A DNA stretch of 64,000 bases from Bacillus carboniphilus (GTDB taxonomy: Bacteria; Bacillota; Bacilli; Bacillales; JC228): positions 8,811 through 72,810 of the forward strand of contig NZ_BAAADJ010000014.1 in assembly GCF_039522365.1 (NCBI RefSeq), read 5' to 3'. Below the pieces are notes generated by a model. It worked only from the letters and a program-made list of their open reading frames with translations. It was not told the origin of the DNA and made no database searches. Positions within the stretch are counted from its first letter, which is position 1. The number at the start of each line of letters is the position of its first letter. This document shows positions 61,677 to 64,000 of this stretch, piece by piece. The translations under genes and the position numbers were made by a program.

Positions 61677-61991
61677 TTATACCGTTTGTAAAAACTCACG
61701 TACTTCTTCAGGAGATTTTGCATTCGCACTATGTAAATGAGCTAGCTTCTCTCCATTTTGATAAACGAGTAAGCTTGGAATTCCCATGACTTGATATTTC
61801 TCAGCAATTTCAGGGTAGTCGTCTTTGTTGATTTCATACCACTCGTACTGTGAGTATTCCTCTAAAATTTCACCTATAAACATGTCCATTCGCGTGCAAT
61901 CCGGGCACCAGCCTGCGTAAAATTTAACGATAACTTTTTGATCTCCAGAGATGATCTGATTAAATTCTTCTGATGATTGAATGGGTTTCAT
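61677..61991 (-). CDS. Thioredoxin family protein (YtpP-like)
   Basis: 104 residues, single thioredoxin domain. The active site is AGWCPDCTRM with a CPDC pair, and the cis-Pro is GIPSLLVYQNG. CPDC instead of CGPC is typical of YtpP-type Bacillus thioredoxins that may act in bacillithiol-linked disulphide reduction. The start ATG follows AAAGGAG. Confidence 0.9.
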   Translation of the reverse strand: MKPIQSSEEFNQIISGDQKVIVKFYAGWCPDCTRMDMFIGEILEEYSQYEWYEINKDDYPEIAEKYQVMGIPSLLVYQNGEKLAHLHSANAKSPEEVREFLQTV

Positions 61992-62089
61992 AATTGTAAA
62001 TATCTCCTTTCTATTTTAAACTAGCAAATTTATCTTACAATAGAGTTGTAATAGAGGGAAGTTATCTGTTTGGCGGTAGGTTTACTAAA

Positions 62090-62132
62090 CAAAAAATAAA
62101 AGCCCGTCTTTAACATCAGACGAGCTTTTAAG
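62090..62132 (-). terminator. Terminator of the small HTH gene
   Basis: Minus strand AAGCTCGTCT facing AGACGGGCTT (one G-U), then TTATTTTTTG. Confidence 0.85.
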
Positions 62133-62141
62133 AAGCATTAT

Positions 62142-62378
62142 TTAATCCCATTGAATGGTGATTAGTTCACGGATGTCTTTTATTTCTAAAGCTTCCGCTA
62201 TTAAAGAAAGTAATCGAGTATTGAGGGAGGTTCTTTGATTATTTTTAAGCTCACTAACACTAGCAGCACGAACATTTTCTCCTGTTTTCTGCTTGATTAG
62301 TTCAATGAGCTCTTTTTGTTTCATATTTCCCCGCATTTTTAATGCTTCATCTAAGGTGACTTTAATTGATACGGACAT
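62142..62378 (-). CDS. Small XRE-type helix-turn-helix protein
   Basis: 78 residues. KQKELIELIKQKTGENVRAA and SVSELKNNQRTSLNTRLLSLIAEAL fit a Cro/C1 (HTH_26-like) fold: helix 2, recognition helix 3 and the conserved LxxIAxAL helix 4. Likely a DNA-binding regulator with an unknown target. The SD is AGGAGGAG. Confidence 0.8.
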   Translation of the reverse strand: MSVSIKVTLDEALKMRGNMKQKELIELIKQKTGENVRAASVSELKNNQRTSLNTRLLSLIAEALEIKDIRELITIQWD

Positions 62379-62513
62379 TTGATCTCCTCCTACCTCTATT
62401 TTAGTAGATTTCTCAATAATCGCAATTACGATATGGGAAAATATGAGCGTTAATTAATGTTAATTTTGTAGGTATTTTGGAAGGTTTCCAATGTAAGGGT
62501 TTAGATGGAGAAA

Positions 62514-62545
62514 AATAAAAAAAGGCGATCACGAGATGTGACCGC
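62514..62545 (-). terminator. Terminator of the NupC transporter gene
   Basis: Minus strand GCGGTCAC-atctc-GTGATCGC (one G-U), then TTTTTTTATTTTT. Confidence 0.87.
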
Positions 62546-62563
62546 AAATGGTTTTTATAGAAC

Positions 62564-63775
62564 TTAAGGAATGAACATTCCGGCAATTGCTCCACTTAAA
62601 AGTGAGGCCATGGCACCTGCAAGAATGGCTCGAACTCCCATTCTTGCTAAGTCGCCTCTGCGTTCTGGTGCTAAACTTCCCAGTCCACCTAAGATAATAG
62701 CAAGAGACGAGATATTAGCAAAACCACAAAGTGCAAAACTAATAACAGCAACGGTTTTGGACGATAGATTCGGAATTTCAGGTGCAAAGTTTGAGTACGC
62801 TACGAACTCATTAAGGATAAGCTTCTGTCCAATATAGTTGCCTGCTTGAATGGCCTCATCCCATGGAACCCCTATGATAAAAGCAACAGGAGAGAAAATA
62901 TATCCTAATATCAGTTCAAGGGTCAAACCTTCAAAACCGAATAATAAACCAATGCCGGTTAAAAAGTAGTTTATCACGGCAATCAACGCAATGAATGCTA
63001 GTAACATAGCCCCTATATTTAATGCTAATTGTAACCCTACGCTTGCTCCTCTAGCTGCGGCATCGATAACGTTGGTAGACTCTCTGTCTATATCTATTTC
63101 TGTTTCCTTTGGTTCTGGATGGTCTGTAGTCTCTGGTACAAATATTTTAGCCATGATTAGTCCAGCCGGAGCTGCCATAAAACTTGCAGCAAGTAGATAT
63201 TCCAATGGTACTCCTAAGAGTGAATAACCGATAAGAGTTGAACCAGCTACGGATGCTAACCCACCAGTCATAACAGCGAATAATTCAGAATTCGTCATTT
63301 TATTTAAAAATGGTGCTACTACGAGCGGTGCTTCCGTTTGACCCACAAAAATATTGGCTGCTGCAGACATGGATTCCGCTTTTCTTGTCCCTAACAATTT
63401 TGCTAAGCCACCGCCAAGAAACTTAATGAAGACTTGCATCACCTTTATGTAATATAAAACAGAAATTAAAGCAGAGAAAAAGATGACGACCGGAAGTATT
63501 TGAAATGCGAAGATCACGCCATTTTCCGGGATGATTGGTCCAAAGAGGAAGGAAATACCTTCACCAGCAGCTGCAACAATCTCATTCACTCGATTAGTGA
63601 TCCAGTTGAGGGCCGCTCTACCAAGCTCCCATTTTAACGCAATAAATGCCAATAGAATTTGAATAATGAGCCCGCCTAAAACGGTTCGAAGCTTAATTTT
63701 TCGTTTAGCGTTTGAAAAAATATAAGCAATAAGTAGCAAAATGATGATGCCACCAATACCCCATATATATTGCAT
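62564..63775 (-). CDS. nupC: NupC family nucleoside transporter (CNT)
   Basis: 403 residues. CNT signatures: GQTEAPLVVAPFLNKMTNSEL, MTGGLASVAGSTLIGYS, LASVAG region, AIQAGNYIGQKLILNEFVAY and SFALCGFANISSLAIILGG. It imports nucleosides with protons or sodium. The ATG at 63775 follows AAAGGAG; upstream ATG 63802 lacks an SD. No nucleoside catabolic genes are visible upstream. Confidence 0.93.
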   Translation of the reverse strand: MQYIWGIGGIIILLLIAYIFSNAKRKIKLRTVLGGLIIQILLAFIALKWELGRAALNWITNRVNEIVAAAGEGISFLFGPIIPENGVIFAFQILPVVIFFSALISVLYYIKVMQVFIKFLGGGLAKLLGTRKAESMSAAANIFVGQTEAPLVVAPFLNKMTNSELFAVMTGGLASVAGSTLIGYSLLGVPLEYLLAASFMAAPAGLIMAKIFVPETTDHPEPKETEIDIDRESTNVIDAAARGASVGLQLALNIGAMLLAFIALIAVINYFLTGIGLLFGFEGLTLELILGYIFSPVAFIIGVPWDEAIQAGNYIGQKLILNEFVAYSNFAPEIPNLSSKTVAVISFALCGFANISSLAIILGGLGSLAPERRGDLARMGVRAILAGAMASLLSGAIAGMFIP

Positions 63776-63929
63776 GTAAATCTCCTTTCTTCGTGGGTGC
63801 AATTTATCTCATTTCTTGGTAATCTTATGTTGTCCAAAGAAAGGGATTATATAAAAAAAATTAAGTAGCTATTTTCAAACTAAAACAGTCATTTAAGAGC
63901 ATTTAATAATTTGGAGAGGAAGTAAAAAA
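63776..63929. other. Intergenic region between divergent nupC and the last gene
   Basis: About 150 bp, AT-rich, holding both promoters; no clear consensus or operator is evident to me. Confidence 0.4.
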
Positions 63930-64000
63930 ATGAAAATTAGAAGAACTGTAATAGAAGAGAAGGAAAGTAAAGTATTTTTATACGAAAATCGAAAGGAATT
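63930..64000 (+). CDS. 5' end of an unidentified gene, cut by the window edge
   Basis: ATG at 63930 follows GGAGAGGAAG. The visible part reads MKIRRTVIEEKESKVFLYEN then RKEF, basic and polar. Too short to assign; frame is open to the edge. Confidence 0.5.
   Translation, partial: MKIRRTVIEEKESKVFLYENRKE

Overview
This window is chromosomal DNA from an endospore-forming, low-GC member of the Bacillaceae. Supporting genes are an alpha/beta-type SASP, SspH, a YjcZ-type spore peptide, YteA, a BclA-like collagen protein, a DUF6944 repeat protein and a KinB-type sporulation kinase. Shine-Dalgarno sites are strong and many starts are GTG or TTG. I do not commit to a genus.

Layout. 1-470 is a tandem array of 51-52 bp hairpin units. 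494-6650 holds a NERD-domain protein, an MFS exporter behind a structured leader with its own terminator, YetF-like and DUF4349 membrane proteins, a SASP and a secreted beta-propeller. 6654-10212 holds a HAD phosphatase and a PadR / ChrA / ANT(4')-like nucleotidyltransferase operon. 10266-13556 has an AgcS symporter, an M15 peptidase, a tRNA-Val(GAC), and a HesB-like gene with an in-frame TGA followed by a good bSECIS hairpin, which I read as a selenoprotein. 13724-19262 has probable spore-surface genes (low-complexity proteins, DUF6944, collagen-like protein) plus a serine hydrolase and DppA. 19623-23940 is a minus-strand cluster of VOC proteins with an ECF sigma factor that ends in half a VOC-like domain, a GNAT enzyme and an AraC regulator. 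24087-32885 holds an S9 peptidase, a PadR/DUF4188 pair, a DmpA-type peptidase, TetR, a nitrilase/GNAT pair, an alpha/beta hydrolase and YteA. 33055-36834 is the SAM-riboswitch-controlled metNIQ operon, followed by an alcohol-dehydrogenase-like gene that lacks a start codon. 36992-43868 holds SRPBCC, SspH, a VOC/MerR operon with a MerR-type promoter, a phosphodiesterase, a lipoprotein, a KinB-like kinase broken by one amber codon and a thioredoxin-reductase-like flavoprotein. 43935-56895 holds a CPA antiporter, MsrA, a second YetF, HelD, PatB, an ABC exporter, OsmC and an AI-2E family permease. 57034-60905 is a cobalamin-riboswitch-controlled btuFC operon ending in a BtuD-CbiZ fusion. The rest is a PH-like membrane protein, a thioredoxin, a small HTH protein, a NupC transporter and the start of one more gene.

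How the parts connect. Two riboswitch operons import methionine and corrinoids; the CbiZ domain suggests that complete corrinoids are trimmed and rebuilt. The UGA-containing HesB gene predicts that selA, selB, selC and selD lie elsewhere in the genome. The most noteworthy items are the HesB selenoprotein (normally missed or truncated by gene callers), the sigma/VOC cluster, the unclassified MFS leader RNA with a short leader peptide, the amber-interrupted kinase, and two unrelated tandem arrays sharing a 52 bp period. All assignments come from reading sequence and recalling families; no searches were run.
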